The position numbers were made by a program, and so were the translations under genes. A stretch of DNA of 64,000 bases from Marinicella litoralis (GTDB taxonomy: Bacteria > Pseudomonadota > Gammaproteobacteria > Xanthomonadales > Marinicellaceae), in NCBI RefSeq assembly GCF_002591915.1, contig NZ_NIHB01000001.1, positions 225,805-289,804 of the forward strand. The letters run 5' to 3'. Shown here piece after piece: positions 19,765 to 28,872 of this stretch (its first letter is position 1; every line of letters starts with the position of its first letter). The notes under the pieces were generated by a model. That model was not told the DNA's origin and did not search any database. It saw nothing but the letters and a program-made list of their open reading frames with translations.

Positions 19765-21041
19765 ATCTTTTGTTTGTCTTCATTTAAGTCATTGTTTTCA
19801 GACAACAATTCATCCATTTTTTTATAAGCATGAAGAACGGTTGTGTGATCACGACCGCCAAAACTTTCCCCTATTTCAGGGTAACTTTTGTCAGTTAAAT
19901 CTTTGGCCAAATACATCGCCAGTTGTCTGGGCCTAACGATTGAACGTTTTCTGCTTTTGCCCAATAATTCAGATAACTTCACATTGTAGTATTGTGCGGT
20001 GGTTTTTTGTATATTTTCTACAGAAACTATCTGATGATTGACCTTAAATAATTCTTTCAGTATTTGTTTGGTGTAAGTCAGGTCTATTTTCTTGCCAGTG
20101 AAAAAGGCATTGGCCTTGAGTGTACTTAAGGCACCTTCTAATTCTCGAATATTGGAATTAAGTTGTTTGGCTATATAAAAGGCCACATCATCATCAAGGG
20201 TAAATCCCAAGTGTTTTGCTTTTTCTTTCAAGATAACCACCCGTGTTTCATAATCAGGCGGGTCGATTGGAACGACAATCCCCCACCCGAGTCTTGATTT
20301 TAACCTAGACTCAAGACCATTGACTTCTTTGGGATAACGGTCACAGGTGATGATGACTCGTTTTTGACCTTCTAGCAGATAATTGAAGGTGTGAAAAAAT
20401 TCTTCCTGGGTCCTTTCTTTGCGCGCGAAGAACTGAATATCATCAATTAACAAGGTGGTCACAGAGCGGTACTTTTGTTTAAATAACTCCATCGACTTTT
20501 GTTGAATGGCTTTAACCATTTCATTAACATAAATTTCAGAATGGAGGTAACAAACCACTTCATCAGGATTGTTTTTCAGAATTTCATTACCAATGGAATG
20601 CAATAAATGGGTTTTTCCCAAACCAGTACTTCCATACAACAACAAGGGATTGAATTCAGGGTTGGGTGTTTGAGCCGTTTGTAAGGCTGCAGCCAAAGCA
20701 ATGGTGTTGGAGCGACCTTCAATAAAATTATCAAAAACAAATCGGTGGTCTATGTTAGATGGGATGTTGTTTTTGGGTGTAGATTGGGCTTGTTCAGTGA
20801 TTTCCGGAACATACGGTTTATGAATTTTTATTGATGATGAGTACCCTTGGCCAAAAATTTCCTTGATGGCTGCGGAGATGGATTTGAAATACAAAGATTC
20901 AATTTTATCCAAAACCACATCATTGGAAGCCAACAAAGAAATGTGGTTACTTTCAATGGAAACTTCTAATGGCCTGATCCATAAAAGTATTTCATTTTTT
21001 GGAATTTCAGCTTCTAGTCTTTTAAGACAATGTTCCCACAT
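19743..21041 (-). CDS. dnaA: chromosomal replication initiator DnaA
   Basis: A 432-residue AAA+ initiator. Order of parts: an N-terminal helicase-interacting domain (CLKRLEAEIPKNEILLWIRPL), a short linker (about residues 80-105), the ATPase with Walker A YGSTGLGKTHL and Walker B LLIDDIQFFA, and the C-terminal DNA-binding domain with the signature GGRDHTTVLHAYKK. It binds the 9-mer boxes in the following gap. The linker is short compared with enterobacterial DnaA, which makes the whole protein short. Confidence 0.98.
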   Translation of the reverse strand: MWEHCLKRLEAEIPKNEILLWIRPLEVSIESNHISLLASNDVVLDKIESLYFKSISAAIKEIFGQGYSSSIKIHKPYVPEITEQAQSTPKNNIPSNIDHRFVFDNFIEGRSNTIALAAALQTAQTPNPEFNPLLLYGSTGLGKTHLLHSIGNEILKNNPDEVVCYLHSEIYVNEMVKAIQQKSMELFKQKYRSVTTLLIDDIQFFARKERTQEEFFHTFNYLLEGQKRVIITCDRYPKEVNGLESRLKSRLGWGIVVPIDPPDYETRVVILKEKAKHLGFTLDDDVAFYIAKQLNSNIRELEGALSTLKANAFFTGKKIDLTYTKQILKELFKVNHQIVSVENIQKTTAQYYNVKLSELLGKSRKRSIVRPRQLAMYLAKDLTDKSYPEIGESFGGRDHTTVLHAYKKMDELLSENNDLNEDKQKIVNKLTE

Positions 21042-21222
21042 AGATTAAATAGTATACCTGATCAAAAAAGCGTTAAAGTATAGCAATAAAACAGCTTAAA
21101 TCATATATATTCAACGGTGTTTAGTGAGAGAAAATATCAGCGAATGGGATTGAAAAAGGATCAATGTACACCACATCTTATGAATGAATTACTGAGATCA
21201 AGCACAACTATTAAAAAACCAC

Positions 21223-21251
21223 TTGAAAAAAACATAAAAAAACAGTATGAT
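21223..21251 (+). promoter_or_regulatory. sigma-70 type promoter of rpmH
   Basis: TTGAAA (21223-21228) and TATGAT (21246-21251) are separated by exactly 17 bases, a near-consensus housekeeping promoter 64 bases before the rpmH start. Right after the -10 box the leader contains a GCACG(G)CCT / AGGCGTGC stem (21252-21274). Confidence 0.8.
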
Positions 21252-21315
21252 GCACGGCCTTTTTAGAGGCGTGCGTTAAGCAAGTCCAAAGCATTAAAAG
21301 AACAGGTATAGAATC

Positions 21316-21450
21316 ATGAAAAGAACATTTCAACCAAGTAACTTAAAAAGAGCCAGAACCCACGGTTTCAGAGCACGCATGAAAACAGCCGGTGGACGTG
21401 CTGTCATTAATGCCAGACGTGCCAAGGGCAGAAAAAGATTGGCTGCATAA
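21316..21450 (+). CDS. rpmH: 50S ribosomal protein bL34
   Basis: A 44-residue highly basic protein: starts [20 protein letters not shown] and ends in [10 protein letters not shown], which matches L34 throughout. It is a structural protein of the large ribosomal subunit near the exit tunnel. It is followed within 23 bases by rnpA, as in most bacteria, and its promoter faces away from dnaA. Confidence 0.98.
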   Translation: MKRTFQPSNLKRARTHGFRARMKTAGGRAVINARRAKGRKRLAA

Positions 21451-21473
21451 GTAAGTTACCTATTAGGTGTGCC

Positions 21474-21818
21474 TTGGAACAATTCCCAAAAGGCAAAAGA
21501 TTATTAACCCGACTCGATTTCAGTCGGGTTTTTAGTAAGTCAAAAAGAATTCAGAACAAGCACTTCACCGTATTGGTGCACTTCATTGAATCTGATAAAC
21601 CCACTCGCATGGGTTTTGTGGTTTCAAAGAAAGTTGATAAGTCAGCTGTCAAAAGAAATCGCATTAAACGTTTGATCAGAGAAAGTTTTCGCACCAGAAA
21701 AAACTTAAAATCAGCAGACTATGTCATCATGGCAAAACCGAGTGTAACAAAACTCAACAATCAACAAATCACCGAAAGTCTCAACCAACTTTGGCAACAA
21801 ACTGAGAAAAGTAAATGA
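21474..21818 (+). CDS. rnpA: ribonuclease P protein component
   Basis: A 114-residue basic protein that helps the RNase P RNA remove 5' leaders from tRNA. The family motif KSAVKRNRIKRLIRESFR is at about residues 56-75, preceded by GFVVSKKV. The start is a TTG at 21474, since no ATG is available before FPKGKRLLTRLDF; an AGGTG site lies just upstream. Its stop overlaps the yidC start (ATGA), so yidD, usually found between them, is missing here. Confidence 0.96.
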   Translation: MEQFPKGKRLLTRLDFSRVFSKSKRIQNKHFTVLVHFIESDKPTRMGFVVSKKVDKSAVKRNRIKRLIRESFRTRKNLKSADYVIMAKPSVTKLNNQQITESLNQLWQQTEKSK

Positions 21819-23500
21819 ATAATAAAAACGTATATCTAATCACCCTGATGTTTTTAGGCTTTATGCTCTATATCCAATGGCAGAAAGATTATAACCAACC
21901 TGTCATCACTGAAACGACTGCCGTTGAAAACAATGCGTTTGTGGATACCTCGGTTGTTGATGACGTTCCAGCCACAACCACGGTCGTTGATGATGTGCCA
22001 CAGCCTTTAAATAACAACATCAACAACAGCGATGTTCCTGGGATGATTGAGAAAACCGCTGATACCCAAGTAATTGCCAAAGTTGAGACCCCCTTATTGA
22101 AACTGGAGTTTTCAGCCAAAGGAGCGGCCTTGGTCTATGCGGAGCTCAAAGCCTACCCTCTGAAAAAGAAAGAAGCACAACATGTTGTGTTGATGGATTA
22201 CCGAGACAATCATTTTAAAATTGATGCTGGTTTGGTCACGCAAGACATCAAATTCACTCACAATGACATTTACCAAACAGCCACACCTTCAGTTAAAGTT
22301 GAAAACGAAGTGACTGAAATCAAGTTTATCCACAGAAAAGCAGCAGGTACTGTGGTGAAAACATATGTGATTGATCCACAAAGTTATGCCATAAAAGTTA
22401 CGCAAACATTGACCAATCAATCTTCAGAGAACTGGAATGTTTCTGAATACCAACAATTAATGAGAAATGACCCTTGGGCAGGCGTAGACCCTTCTTTTAC
22501 TGATGCCGGCAGATATTCATTCAAAGGAGTGGGTTATTTTGATGCTGAAAATGGCTATGAAACACAGGACTTCGATGACCTGCAAGATGAAATCACCAAG
22601 AAAAACCTGGGTCCAGACAGTTGGGTGGCCATGGTTCAACATTATTTTTTCGCAGCCGTCATTCCGACCACAGACCAGTCACAAATGATTGCTAAGTACA
22701 GAGCAGGTTCTGTACACCCTTATTTGGCACAAATCATCACCAACAACAAACAAGTATCGGCCGGTGCCACGGAAAATTTTGAATCGACTTGGTATGTAGG
22801 TCCAAAACTTCAGAAGCAATTGCCAGCCATAGCCAAAGGCTTGGATTTAACGGTTGATTACGGTATTTTTACCGCCATTTCAAAACCTTTGTTTTGGGTG
22901 TTGGAAAAAATCCACGGTTATGTCGGTAACTGGGGTTGGTCAATTGTGTTGTTGACGGTTTTGATTAAATTGTTGTTTTTCAAATTATCAGAAGCCCAAT
23001 ACAAATCGATGGCCCGCATGCGAAAATTGCAGCCCAGAATCACAGTTTTGAAAGAACGTTATAAAGACGACAAACAGAAATTCAACCAAGAAATGATGGG
23101 CTTGTACCAAAAAGAAAAGGTCAATCCTTTGGGTGGTTGTTTACCCATTTTGATTCAGATTCCAGTGTTCATTGCCCTGTATTGGGTGTTGTTAGAATCG
23201 GTAGAACTGCGTCAAGCACCGTTTATATTGTGGTTACAGGATTTGTCTACACCTGATCCATACTATATTTTACCAGCGATCAATGCAGCCGCCATGATCA
23301 TGACACAACGCTTGTCTCCAACGCCTGGTATGGATCCAATGCAAGCCAAAATCATGAAGTTCATGCCGGTGGCTTTCTCGGTGATGTTTGCTTTCTTCCA
23401 ATCTGGTTTGGTGTTGTATTGGGCGGTCAACTCGGTATTGTCGTTGGCCCAACAATATGTGATTACCAAACGCATTGAAGCACAAGACACACCCAGTTAA
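21815..23500 (+). CDS. yidC: membrane protein insertase YidC
   Basis: A 561-residue insertase. It begins with one membrane helix, then has a large periplasmic domain (about residues 70-340), followed by the conserved five-helix core. The core motifs are WGWSIVLLTVLIK, RMRKLQPRI, NPLGGCLPILIQIPVFIALYWVL and VFAFFQSGLVLYWAVN-like segments. It inserts proteins on its own or with SecYEG. Length and layout are those of Gram-negative YidC. The start overlaps rnpA by 4 bases. Confidence 0.97.
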   Translation: MNNKNVYLITLMFLGFMLYIQWQKDYNQPVITETTAVENNAFVDTSVVDDVPATTTVVDDVPQPLNNNINNSDVPGMIEKTADTQVIAKVETPLLKLEFSAKGAALVYAELKAYPLKKKEAQHVVLMDYRDNHFKIDAGLVTQDIKFTHNDIYQTATPSVKVENEVTEIKFIHRKAAGTVVKTYVIDPQSYAIKVTQTLTNQSSENWNVSEYQQLMRNDPWAGVDPSFTDAGRYSFKGVGYFDAENGYETQDFDDLQDEITKKNLGPDSWVAMVQHYFFAAVIPTTDQSQMIAKYRAGSVHPYLAQIITNNKQVSAGATENFESTWYVGPKLQKQLPAIAKGLDLTVDYGIFTAISKPLFWVLEKIHGYVGNWGWSIVLLTVLIKLLFFKLSEAQYKSMARMRKLQPRITVLKERYKDDKQKFNQEMMGLYQKEKVNPLGGCLPILIQIPVFIALYWVLLESVELRQAPFILWLQDLSTPDPYYILPAINAAAMIMTQRLSPTPGMDPMQAKIMKFMPVAFSVMFAFFQSGLVLYWAVNSVLSLAQQYVITKRIEAQDTPS

Positions 23501-23516
23501 ACGCATCGGATAAAAA

Positions 23517-24836
23517 ATGATTCACAACACCGACACCATCGCTGCCATTGCCACACCGGCGGGCACCGGTGGTGTTGGGATCATCCGCATATCTGGCCCC
23601 AAAGCCAAACCCATTGCACAGAAGCTCAGTCAATTGACTGCATTGAAAGTTCGCCATGCACATTTCGCACAGTTTAAAAACCAACAACAACAAACCATCG
23701 ATTCTGGTTTAATCCTTTATTTTCAACAGCCCGCTTCGTTCACTGGTGAAGACGTGGTTGAAATACAAGGACATGGTGGGCATGTTGTGATGAACATGCT
23801 ACTCAAAGAAGTGATCGCGTTGGGGGCTCGAATGGCCAGACCCGGTGAGTTTTCGGAACGGGCTTTCCACAACGAAAAAATTGATTTGGTGCAAGCCGAA
23901 GCGATTGCTGATGTCATCTCAAGTGGTTCAGAACAAGCTGTACTGGCGTCTCAACGATCACTACAAGGGGCTTTTTCAAAACACATCAATCAGATTTTGG
24001 ACTTGTTGATTGAAACCAGAGTTTGGGTGGAATCCGCCATTGATTTTCCGGAAGAGGAAATTGATTTTCTGTCTGATAAGCACCTGCGACAACAACTGTC
24101 AAAACTCAACCAAAGCATGAAGGAAACCTTGCAAAAAACACAAACGGGTGTGGTTTTGGCTCAAGGGATCAGCATTGCCATTATTGGCCAACCGAATGTC
24201 GGAAAATCCTCGCTGTTGAATTGTTTAACGGAAGAAGACACGGCGATTATTTCTGAAGTGGCTGGCACCACTCGAGATGTGGTTAAAGAAGATGTGGTGA
24301 TTGCTGGTATTCCGGTACGGCTTATAGACACGGCCGGCATTCATGCCACCGATAACCCGATTGAGCAACAAGGGATTGATCGCGCATTAAAAATGAAACA
24401 ACAGGCCGATGTGGTGTTGTATGTGATGGATGGACAACAACCAGTCAGAGATTGGCTGTCTGCGGAAAAAAACCACATCAACATCATCAATAAATGTGAT
24501 GTTTTACATGAGGAAAACGCTGAACTAAAGGGTGTATTGAAAGTATCAGCCAAAACAGGGGTGGGCATTGATGCCATCAGTGCAGCGATTGTTGCACAGG
24601 TAAATTTGGGGGCCTTGAATGAAAACACATTCAGTGCACGACAACGCCACATTGAACAATTGAAACTCACACAACAGCACATTGATGCTGCAGAACAACA
24701 ACTACAATCCAACCAAGGAGAGCTTTCGGCGGAAGAATTGAGGTTGGCACAGCAAGCCTTGAATGAAATCACCGGAGACTTCAGTTCTGATGATTTGTTG
24801 GGTGAAATATTTTCTAATTTTTGCATCGGTAAATAA
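23517..24836 (+). CDS. mnmE: tRNA modification GTPase MnmE
   Basis: A 439-residue protein that, with MnmG, modifies U34 of several tRNAs. It has an N-terminal formyl-THF binding domain (IAAIATPAGTGGVGIIRISG), a helical domain, an inserted GTPase with P-loop GQPNVGKSS, switch motif AGTTRD and NINKCD-like base motif, and the C-terminal CIGK end whose cysteine is catalytic. It lies 16 bases after yidC. mnmG does not follow; the next gene is a sensor kinase. Confidence 0.98.
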   Translation: MIHNTDTIAAIATPAGTGGVGIIRISGPKAKPIAQKLSQLTALKVRHAHFAQFKNQQQQTIDSGLILYFQQPASFTGEDVVEIQGHGGHVVMNMLLKEVIALGARMARPGEFSERAFHNEKIDLVQAEAIADVISSGSEQAVLASQRSLQGAFSKHINQILDLLIETRVWVESAIDFPEEEIDFLSDKHLRQQLSKLNQSMKETLQKTQTGVVLAQGISIAIIGQPNVGKSSLLNCLTEEDTAIISEVAGTTRDVVKEDVVIAGIPVRLIDTAGIHATDNPIEQQGIDRALKMKQQADVVLYVMDGQQPVRDWLSAEKNHINIINKCDVLHEENAELKGVLKVSAKTGVGIDAISAAIVAQVNLGALNENTFSARQRHIEQLKLTQQHIDAAEQQLQSNQGELSAEELRLAQQALNEITGDFSSDDLLGEIFSNFCIGK

Positions 24837-24895
24837 GCCAAACCGAAACCCTCGCCTTTCCTTTTTTCTTGCATATTTTTGTGTATGATTGAAGC

Positions 24896-26386
24896 ATGAA
24901 ATTAACTTCAATTAAAAGCAAAGTGGTGTTGTTGTTCTTAACCATTACCGTGGTGGTGGTTTTGAGCATGTCAATGCTGATGAAGTTTGGTTTTAATCAA
25001 GAGTTCACCAAATACAAAAAATCATTGGCCAAAGAGTTGAACGATCGCATGGTTAACTCCTTAGAAGCCTATTATGAGGATCAACAATCCTGGTCTGACT
25101 TGGTTGATGACCCCAGAAAATGGCATGAATTGGTGTATAACAGTGTAACGGACGGCTTACTTAAGGAACGGGCCGCTCGTCATCCATCAAAAAGGAAAGA
25201 AAAAGACCCAAGCCACCGCCGTCAAGAACCACACCAAGGCCCACCACCCAGAAGGCCTGAAGACTCAGGCAAAAACCATAAAATAAAATCAGAATTTAGA
25301 CAGGTTTTGCCGTCATATTCCTTGTTTGATGTACAACAAGAAAAAATCATAGGTCCGGCGAAGTGGCATCAGCCATCCGCCGAAAAAATCAAGATCAAAA
25401 ACCAAGGCCAAACAGTTGGGTATTTGGTTTATGAAAAATCTTCTTTGGCGGGTCACAAACAAGACAAAAAATTCAACCAAACCATTTGGATGGTTTTATT
25501 GATGGTCACAGGGGTCATGCTTCTGGTGGCGTTGTTGTTTACCATCCCAGTGTCCAATTATTTGATCCACCCCATCCGTTTGTTGAACCAAGCCACGCAA
25601 AAAGCGGCTGCGGGTGACTATTCGGCCAGGACCTCGATAGCTCGAAATGATGAGCTGGGTCAGTTGGGTCAAAACTTCAATGTGTTAACGGATACTTTGC
25701 GTTCTAATGCCGAGGTGCACCAAAAAATGATGGCAGACATCTCACATGAACTGCGAACACCGGTGGCTGTTTTGTTGGCTGAAATAGAAGCGATACAAGA
25801 CGGTATTCACCATGCCGATGCAAAAAATTTGAATTTATTACACCATCAAACCAGCGCCCTGAAACACCTGATCAATGACCTTCACCAACTGAGCTTAACT
25901 GAATTAGGTAGCATGCAATATAAAATGCAGTCGATAGACATCAATGCCCTGCTCCAAGGCGTGGTTCAGGCCATGAGTCTGGCCGCTGAAAAAAAGCAAC
26001 TTAACATCAAGTCACAATGGTCTGCTGCTGCCCCGAAAGTTATGGGCGACACAAATAGATTAGAACAAATGTTCACCAACCTAATGACCAATTCAATCAG
26101 TTATACCGATGCGGGTGGCGACATTGAAATTACCACCGAAGCCGTCCCCGGTGGGACCTTGATCCAAATTCAAGACAGTGCTCCGGGTTTGTTGGCTCAT
26201 GAGATGGGTCAAATGTTTGATCGCTTGTACCGCAAAGAATCTTCCAGAAATAAAAAACTGGGCGGCTCTGGTTTGGGTTTGGCCATAACCAAAAACATTG
26301 TTGAAGCACACCATGGCGAAATGACAGCAGAACCGAGTGAGCTTGGCGGCGTTAAGATTACTGTGAAGTTGCCTGAATATGTCTAA
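24896..26386 (+). CDS. baeS: BaeS-like sensor histidine kinase
   Basis: A 496-residue inner-membrane kinase. Membrane helices lie near residues 8-29 and 198-220, with a periplasmic part between them. A HAMP linker follows, then HisKA with phosphorylated His284 (DISHELRTP) and an ATPase domain (NLMTNSISYTDAGG, GGSGLGLAI). The stretch ADISHELRTP-AVLL-EIEAIQDG is very close to Escherichia coli BaeS. The periplasmic part contains an odd basic Pro/His/Arg-rich segment (about residues 96-130). It overlaps the regulator gene by 8 bases. A Spy-like protein follows. Confidence 0.88.
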   Translation: MKLTSIKSKVVLLFLTITVVVVLSMSMLMKFGFNQEFTKYKKSLAKELNDRMVNSLEAYYEDQQSWSDLVDDPRKWHELVYNSVTDGLLKERAARHPSKRKEKDPSHRRQEPHQGPPPRRPEDSGKNHKIKSEFRQVLPSYSLFDVQQEKIIGPAKWHQPSAEKIKIKNQGQTVGYLVYEKSSLAGHKQDKKFNQTIWMVLLMVTGVMLLVALLFTIPVSNYLIHPIRLLNQATQKAAAGDYSARTSIARNDELGQLGQNFNVLTDTLRSNAEVHQKMMADISHELRTPVAVLLAEIEAIQDGIHHADAKNLNLLHHQTSALKHLINDLHQLSLTELGSMQYKMQSIDINALLQGVVQAMSLAAEKKQLNIKSQWSAAAPKVMGDTNRLEQMFTNLMTNSISYTDAGGDIEITTEAVPGGTLIQIQDSAPGLLAHEMGQMFDRLYRKESSRNKKLGGSGLGLAITKNIVEAHHGEMTAEPSELGGVKITVKLPEYV

Positions 26387-27050
26387 TCACCACATTTTAA
26401 TCGTTGAAGACGAAGAAAATTTAGCCGAATTGATGCGGGATTATTTGCACCAAGAGTCTTATCAGGTCAGTGTGTTGTTTTCGGGTGAAGGTGTTGAGTC
26501 ATTCATCCAACAAAACAAGGTTGATGTGGTGTTGTTGGATTTGATGCTACCAGAAAAAAATGGCATTGAGATTTGTCGAGACGTCAGAAAGTTCAGCGAT
26601 GTTCCGATCATTATGACCACCGCAAGGGTTGAGGAAATAGATCGCATATTGGGTCTGGAAATTGGCGCCAATGATTATGTGTGTAAACCATACAGCCCAA
26701 GAGAGTTGGTTGCCAGGGTTAAGGTACAACTGCGCAGTCAAGCGCTCAGGGTTTCATCAAATCAGCTGCTGGAATTGGATGCCAATCAATTGTTGGTCAA
26801 AACGGGTTCATCGCAAGCAGAATTGACTGCGGTGGAGTTTAAGCTATTAGAAAAACTGCATTCACAACCAGGGCGCGTGTTCAACCGAGATCAATTGATG
26901 GATGCGGTGTATTCAGATGGCAGGATTGTTTCAGATCGAACCATTGACAGTCACATCAAAAAAACCAGGCAGAAGTTAAAAAAAATGGATCAACATGATT
27001 TTGTACAAGCCGTTTACGGCTGTGGTTATAAGTTCGTTCCAAAGCCTTAA
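26379..27050 (+). CDS. baeR: BaeR-like response regulator (OmpR/PhoB family)
   Basis: A 223-residue regulator: receiver domain with phospho-acceptor Asp54 (VVLLDLMLP) and Lys in CKPYSPREL, then a winged-helix output domain (LTAVEFKLLEKLHSQPGRVFNRDQLMDAVY). It should be activated by the overlapping BaeS-like kinase. In enterobacteria BaeR controls spy and drug exporters; here a spy-like gene and a MATE exporter lie directly downstream, which fits the same logic but is inference. Confidence 0.88.
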   Translation: MSNHHILIVEDEENLAELMRDYLHQESYQVSVLFSGEGVESFIQQNKVDVVLLDLMLPEKNGIEICRDVRKFSDVPIIMTTARVEEIDRILGLEIGANDYVCKPYSPRELVARVKVQLRSQALRVSSNQLLELDANQLLVKTGSSQAELTAVEFKLLEKLHSQPGRVFNRDQLMDAVYSDGRIVSDRTIDSHIKKTRQKLKKMDQHDFVQAVYGCGYKFVPKP

Positions 27051-27116
27051 TTTTTTCATAATGTTTGCAACATTGCTGCATATACTGAAACCCTTCTTAA
27101 ACAAAAAGGCAAACAC

Positions 27117-27443
27117 ATGAAAACAACCGCATTAATTTTAATGATTGCATTGGCCAGTCAAGTGGCAGCAGGACCGCACAAAGAAAGAACCAATGATTTG
27201 AATTTAACCGAAGAGCAAAAAACCCAAATGCATGCGGTTAAACAACAACAGTTTGAAAAACTCAGTGCTGCTAGAGAAGCGATCAGAGCAGAAAGCAAAG
27301 CAGCCATGGCGGAATTTTTAACCGAAGAACAAATGGCTAAAATAGAACAAAAAGAACAACACCGTCAAGCACACAAAGAAAAAGGAAAAGAACACAGAAA
27401 AATGAAAAGAAAAGGACACAGAAAAAATAAAGACAGCGAATAA
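27117..27443 (+). CDS. Spy/CpxP-like periplasmic protein
   Basis: A 108-residue exported protein. The signal peptide ends at VAAG (about residue 19). The mature part is all helical and charged, with two LTXXQ-type motifs, LTEEQKTQM and LTEEQMAKI, the hallmark of Spy/CpxP proteins. The last 30 residues are almost entirely Lys, Glu, His and Arg. Spy is an ATP-independent chaperone in the periplasm. It lies 66 bases after baeR and is followed by a terminator, so it is probably a target or the last gene of this stress operon. Confidence 0.8.
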   Translation: MKTTALILMIALASQVAAGPHKERTNDLNLTEEQKTQMHAVKQQQFEKLSAAREAIRAESKAAMAEFLTEEQMAKIEQKEQHRQAHKEKGKEHRKMKRKGHRKNKDSE

Positions 27444-27467
27444 TTTATCAATTAAGCACGCTAAAAG

Positions 27468-27490
27468 ACGCCATTGAATTGGCGTTTTTT
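27468..27490 (+). terminator. intrinsic terminator after the Spy-like gene
   Basis: ACGCCA and TGGCGT arms with a 6-base loop, followed by T6. Confidence 0.85.
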
Positions 27491-27544
27491 ATGCCCGGAG
27501 AAAAAAGACTGCTATCTTGATTTGAGATGTAATACCATATCCGG

Positions 27545-28870
27545 ATGTTAGATAAGCGTCGTTCAAAAGCCATATTGGCACTTTCCTTGCCCATCATTGG
27601 GGGCATGATGTCACAAAACATCCTCAACTTGGTTGATACAGCCATGGTCGGACGGCTCGGTGCCCCCGCATTAGCGGCTGTTGGCTTAGGTGGCTTTTTA
27701 AACTACATGTGCGTGGCCTTTCTTTTGGGCTTGAGTGCTGGCGTCCAAGCCATGGTGTCGCGGCGTATGGGCGAAAACAAACAAGCAGAGGCGGCCTACC
27801 CGCTGAATGCGGCCTTGATTTTAATCCTGATCGCCGCGGTTCCAATGACCTTGTTGCTTTACTTTTTATCACCCCATTTGATTCAATGGTTCAACCCAGA
27901 CCCTTTGGTGGTTGAACAAGGCACGCCTTATTTACAAGCCAGATTCCTGGGTTTGATATCATTGGCTGTGCATTTCAGCTTCCGTGGGTATTGGAGTGCG
28001 ATTAACATGACCAAGGTTTACCTGAAAGCTTTGTTATTCGCTCACTCCAGCAACATTATCATCAGCTATGTACTTATATTCGGCAAACTGGGCATGCCCG
28101 CATTGGGCACATATGGTGCTGGATTAGGCACCAGTATTTCTATCACACTGGCTGTTTTTTATTATTTTTATTGCGCGCTTAAGCACACCCGAGGTTACGG
28201 GTTTTTAGAAAGCTTACCTTCCAAAGCCACGGTCAAACAAATGATCAAAACATCAGTGCCTTCATCAATCCAACAATTCTTTTTTGCTGCTGGTTTTGCC
28301 GCTTTGTATTGGATCATTGGCCAAGTGGGCACCGAAGAATTGGCCGGTGCCAATGTCATCATTAATTTAATGTTGGTTGGATTGTTACCGGCCATGGGTT
28401 TTGGTTTGGGCGGCGCCACTTTGGTGGGCCAGTCCCTGGGCAAGAAAAATATCAATGCAGCCCATCAATGGGGTTGGGACACCGTAAAACTGGCCTGTAT
28501 CACCGCGGCTTTGTTGATGCTGCCTGTGATGTTGTTTCCAGATTTTGTCTTGCGTCTGTTTCTGACAGATCAGACGGTGATTGATTTAACGCGCCTACCC
28601 CTGCAGTTGGCAGCGGTGTCTTTGGGTGTTGAGTGTATTGGTATCGTGTTGTTCAACACCATCAATGGTGCGGGTGACACCACCAGCACCATGAAAATTT
28701 CTTTTGCTTTACAATGGATCGTATTTTTACCAATGGCCTGGTTGGTTGGCCCTTATTTGGGCATGGGTTTAACCGCTATTTGGATTGGTCAAATCCTATA
28801 CCGCTTGGTTTTTACTTGGGCTATGATCCATATGTGGCAAGCCAGAAAATGGTCAACAATTGAGGTTTAA
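27545..28870 (+). CDS. MATE family multidrug/cation antiporter
   Basis: A 441-residue protein with about twelve membrane helices in two homologous bundles. LSLPIIGGMMSQNILNLVDTAMVGRLG at the start is the MATE signature (shown here in part), and the second bundle has a matching SVPSSIQQFFFAAGF segment. Such exporters use Na+ or H+ gradients to remove cationic drugs. It sits downstream of the BaeSR-like system, after a terminator, so it has its own promoter. The tag gene follows 2 bases after its stop. Confidence 0.93.
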   Translation: MLDKRRSKAILALSLPIIGGMMSQNILNLVDTAMVGRLGAPALAAVGLGGFLNYMCVAFLLGLSAGVQAMVSRRMGENKQAEAAYPLNAALILILIAAVPMTLLLYFLSPHLIQWFNPDPLVVEQGTPYLQARFLGLISLAVHFSFRGYWSAINMTKVYLKALLFAHSSNIIISYVLIFGKLGMPALGTYGAGLGTSISITLAVFYYFYCALKHTRGYGFLESLPSKATVKQMIKTSVPSSIQQFFFAAGFAALYWIIGQVGTEELAGANVIINLMLVGLLPAMGFGLGGATLVGQSLGKKNINAAHQWGWDTVKLACITAALLMLPVMLFPDFVLRLFLTDQTVIDLTRLPLQLAAVSLGVECIGIVLFNTINGAGDTTSTMKISFALQWIVFLPMAWLVGPYLGMGLTAIWIGQILYRLVFTWAMIHMWQARKWSTIEV

Positions 28871-28872
28871 TT

